Assembly (NCBI RefSeq): GCF_002295065.1
Contig: NZ_NSGG01000005.1
Coordinates: 186,001-250,000 of the forward strand
Length of the DNA stretch: 64,000 nt
Reading direction: 5' to 3'
Source: Mesorhizobium sp. WSM3859
GTDB taxonomy: Bacteria; Pseudomonadota; Alphaproteobacteria; Rhizobiales; Rhizobiaceae
Below are positions 62,409 through 64,000 of this stretch, piece after piece; within the stretch, counting starts at the first letter, position 1, and every line of letters begins with the position of its first letter. The notes beneath the pieces are model-generated. The model was not told the origin of the DNA and ran no database searches. It worked only from the letters and a program-made list of their open reading frames with translations. Both the position numbers and the translations under genes were made by a program.

Positions 62409-62798
62409 TCACGACGGCGACAATTCATGCGCCGTCGCCACCACTTCCTTGAGCGAGGCGCCGCCGGAGGATTCGGTCGCCGCCATCACCGCGCCCTCGA
62501 CGATCGGCGCGTTGCAAACGATGATCTTGTGCGAGCGAGGCTCGCCGATCATCTCGACCGCCATCTCCGAGTTGGTCTCGGCGCCACCGAGATCGACCAG
62601 GATGGCGACGCCCGCTTCCGACCAGGCCTTGTCGATCGCGCCCATGATCGCCTCGACGCTGGTGCCGAGCCCGCCATGGCCGTTTCCGCCGCACCATGCA
62701 AGCGGCACTTCGTCGCCCACCATTTGGCGCACCATGTCGGCCGTGCCCTCGGCAACCAAGGGCGAATGCGACACGATGACGATCCCGACATTGCTCAT
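62409..62798 (-). CDS. dhaM: dihydroxyacetone kinase phosphotransfer subunit DhaM (EIIA-Man domain only)
   Basis: 129-residue DhaM with an EIIA-mannose-type domain: the active His is in GIVIVSHSPLVAEG near residue 9, and ILVDLGGAETNSEM follows. In E. coli, DhaM also carries fused HPr and EI-like domains; here these are separate genes next door. The ATG overlaps the dhaL stop by one base (TGATG). Confidence 0.92.
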   Translation of the reverse strand: MSNVGIVIVSHSPLVAEGTADMVRQMVGDEVPLAWCGGNGHGGLGTSVEAIMGAIDKAWSEAGVAILVDLGGAETNSEMAVEMIGEPRSHKIIVCNAPIVEGAVMAATESSGGASLKEVVATAHELSPS

Positions 62799-63397
62799 CA
62801 ATTGCCCTCTATCGCTTCCGCGACCGCGCGCACCAGAAGCGCGGTCGATCGTGCTCCGGCGTCCATGTGCCCGATCGAGCGCTCTCCCAGGAAGGAAGCG
62901 CGCCCGCGCAGGGCCCTCATCGGCACCGTGGCCTCGGCCGCCTTGTCCGCTGCCTTGGCGATTTCGCCAGCCGTCTTGCCTTGCGCCAGCGCCTCATACA
63001 CCGGCTGCAGCACGTCGAGCATGGTTTTTTGGCCAACCTGCGATTTGCCGCGCGCGGCCACCGCCTCGATCGCCTTGCCGAACGCCGCCGTCAGTCCATC
63101 TCGATCGGGTGCCGCCGGCAGGTCCTTGCCGAGCGCCATGAACAGCGTGCCGAACAGAGGCCCGGAGGCGCCGCCCACGGTCATCACCAGCTTGGTACCC
63201 ACCGCTTTCAGCGCATCGGGCAGCGGCTTGGCCGCGAAGGCGTCCGCTTCGGCCCGAACGGCCTCGAAGCCCCGTTTCATGTTCAGCCCGTGGTCGCCGT
63301 CGCCGATCGCCTGGTCGAGCGCCGTCAGTTCCTCGGCATGCGCCGCGATCGTGTCGGCCGCCGCCGCGATCAGTCTGGAGAAATCGGCCGCGGCCAT
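62798..63397 (-). CDS. dhaL: dihydroxyacetone kinase subunit DhaL
   Basis: 199-residue ADP-binding subunit. The Mg-nucleotide motif LDQAIGDGDHGLNMKRGF supplies the conserved aspartates, TVGGASGPLFGTLF the glycine-rich loop, and SQVGQKTMLDVLQP and RASFLGERSIGHMDAGA the C-terminal part. Bound ADP is rephosphorylated by DhaM and used on dihydroxyacetone in DhaK. The start at 63397 fits the family; the frame remains open upstream in the neighbouring gene. Confidence 0.94.
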   Translation of the reverse strand: MAAADFSRLIAAAADTIAAHAEELTALDQAIGDGDHGLNMKRGFEAVRAEADAFAAKPLPDALKAVGTKLVMTVGGASGPLFGTLFMALGKDLPAAPDRDGLTAAFGKAIEAVAARGKSQVGQKTMLDVLQPVYEALAQGKTAGEIAKAADKAAEATVPMRALRGRASFLGERSIGHMDAGARSTALLVRAVAEAIEGN

Positions 63398-63407
63398 CGT
63401 CCGTCCT

Positions 63408-64000
63408 TCATGCCGGGGCGAACAGCGCCGCCACGGCAGCGAAAACTTCGGCGACCGCGAAGGCGCCGGGATCCGCGGCGTCGAGTTGCCTGCCGATATA
63501 GGCGGAACGGCCGGCCTTTGCCTTCTGCATCGCGGCGGTCGCGTCGGCGCCCAGCCGCGCCGCCTTGGCGGCCGCTTCCAGCCCGCTCGCGTCAAGGGCT
63601 TTCAGCGCCGGCTCCAGCGCATCGACCATGGTGCGGTCGCCGATCCTGGCCCCGCCATAGAAGGTCATCCGGTCCAACCCCGCAAGCAAGGCCTTGCCGA
63701 GCGGCGCGCCGGCGCCGAGCGACTGCGACGCGGCGGTGAAGAAGATCGACAACAGCACACCGCTGGAACCGCCCATCGAGGTGCCTAGCGTATCGCCGAT
63801 TGCGGCGGCGGTTGCGGCCTTGTCGGCAAGCGGCAGCGTATCGATGCGCTCGAGAATGCTGCGCGCGCCCGTCGCCACGGTCGAGCCGGTGTCGCCGTCG
63901 CCTGCCTTGGCGTCGAGGGCGTTGAGCGGCTCTTCGAGCGAGATCAACATCTGGCAGACGGCCTTGATCAGCCGCTCCGCGGCCGCATCGCGGCTGGCCG
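63408..64000 (-). CDS. dihydroxyacetone kinase-family protein, C-terminal DhaL-like part (continues beyond window)
   Basis: The frame is open to the right edge, so the N-terminus lies outside. The visible part is a second DhaL/DAK2 domain: LDAKAGDGDTGSTVATGA holds the nucleotide motif, TSMGGSSGVLLSIFF the glycine loop and KAGRSAYIGRQLDAADPGA the end. It differs from the stand-alone DhaL, so it is probably the C-terminal half of a fused, ATP-type DhaK-DhaL kinase. It ends 10 bases before the dhaL start and heads the visible part of the operon. Confidence 0.85.
   Translation of the reverse strand, partial: ASRDAAAERLIKAVCQMLISLEEPLNALDAKAGDGDTGSTVATGARSILERIDTLPLADKAATAAAIGDTLGTSMGGSSGVLLSIFFTAASQSLGAGAPLGKALLAGLDRMTFYGGARIGDRTMVDALEPALKALDASGLEAAAKAARLGADATAAMQKAKAGRSAYIGRQLDAADPGAFAVAEVFAAVAALFAPA

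Overview
The window is high-GC, gene-dense alphaproteobacterial DNA. Its gene set and order are rhizobial, and Mesorhizobium or a close relative is my best inference. The reasons are a succinoglycan-type exo cluster that is largely colinear with that of Sinorhizobium meliloti, an rkpK-type UDP-glucose dehydrogenase, rhizobial intergenic palindromes, and a PTS-linked dihydroxyacetone kinase locus. I saw no rRNA, tRNA, CRISPR array, insertion sequence or phage gene.

Layout. 1-2771: end of a peptide-type ABC importer (binding protein and two permeases). 2835-5575: a small membrane protein, an aldehyde dehydrogenase and a DUF1349 protein. 5583-12961: a LuxR-type regulator divergent from a five-gene operon (acetone-carboxylase-like beta, alpha and gamma subunits plus two short-chain dehydrogenases). 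13021-19105: a BetI-like TetR regulator, a zinc alcohol dehydrogenase, and a ProX/ProV/ProW-type quaternary amine importer whose permease is a tandem duplication. 19106-50459: a large exopolysaccharide (EPS) cluster in the order exoQ, exoZ, exoF, exoY, exoX, then glycosyltransferases, exoK, rkpK, exoT, a pyruvyl transferase, and exoL-A-M-O-N-P. 50456-53681: a LysR regulator, an NmrA-type oxidoreductase, a protein phosphatase and a broken acyltransferase. 53805-55712: propionyl-CoA synthetase. 56145-58859: PqqD-like protein, B2-like protease, HprK-like kinase and nucleotidyltransferase. 59027-64000: dihydroxyacetone kinase PTS operon (dhaK, orf, EI, HPr, dhaM, dhaL, second DAK; partial at the edge).

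The most interesting content is a complete lasso-peptide biosynthetic cluster (24533-30333, minus strand) embedded in the EPS cluster between exoX and the downstream glycosyltransferases. It holds a 50-residue precursor whose leader matches the RRE-binding pattern YxxPxLxxxGx5Tx and whose core should form a Gly1-Asp9 ring and end in serine. With it are a PqqD-like B1, a B2 protease, an asparagine-synthetase-like cyclase, an HprK-like kinase and an ABC exporter. A kinase plus a C-terminal Ser points to a paeninodin-like phosphorylated product. A nucleotidyltransferase reads divergently from the precursor. A second locus at 56-59 kb carries the same four accessory families (PqqD, B2, HprK, nucleotidyltransferase) but no cyclase and no visible precursor.

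A recurring 12-bp operator-like motif (consensus close to TGCRNYGCASMA, which I recall as the binding sequence of the polyhydroxybutyrate regulator PhaR/AniA) lies upstream of exoY, exoL, a glycosyltransferase, a small unknown gene, the broken acyltransferase and, in weaker form, the lasso precursor. This suggests that EPS and lasso-peptide output share carbon-status control.
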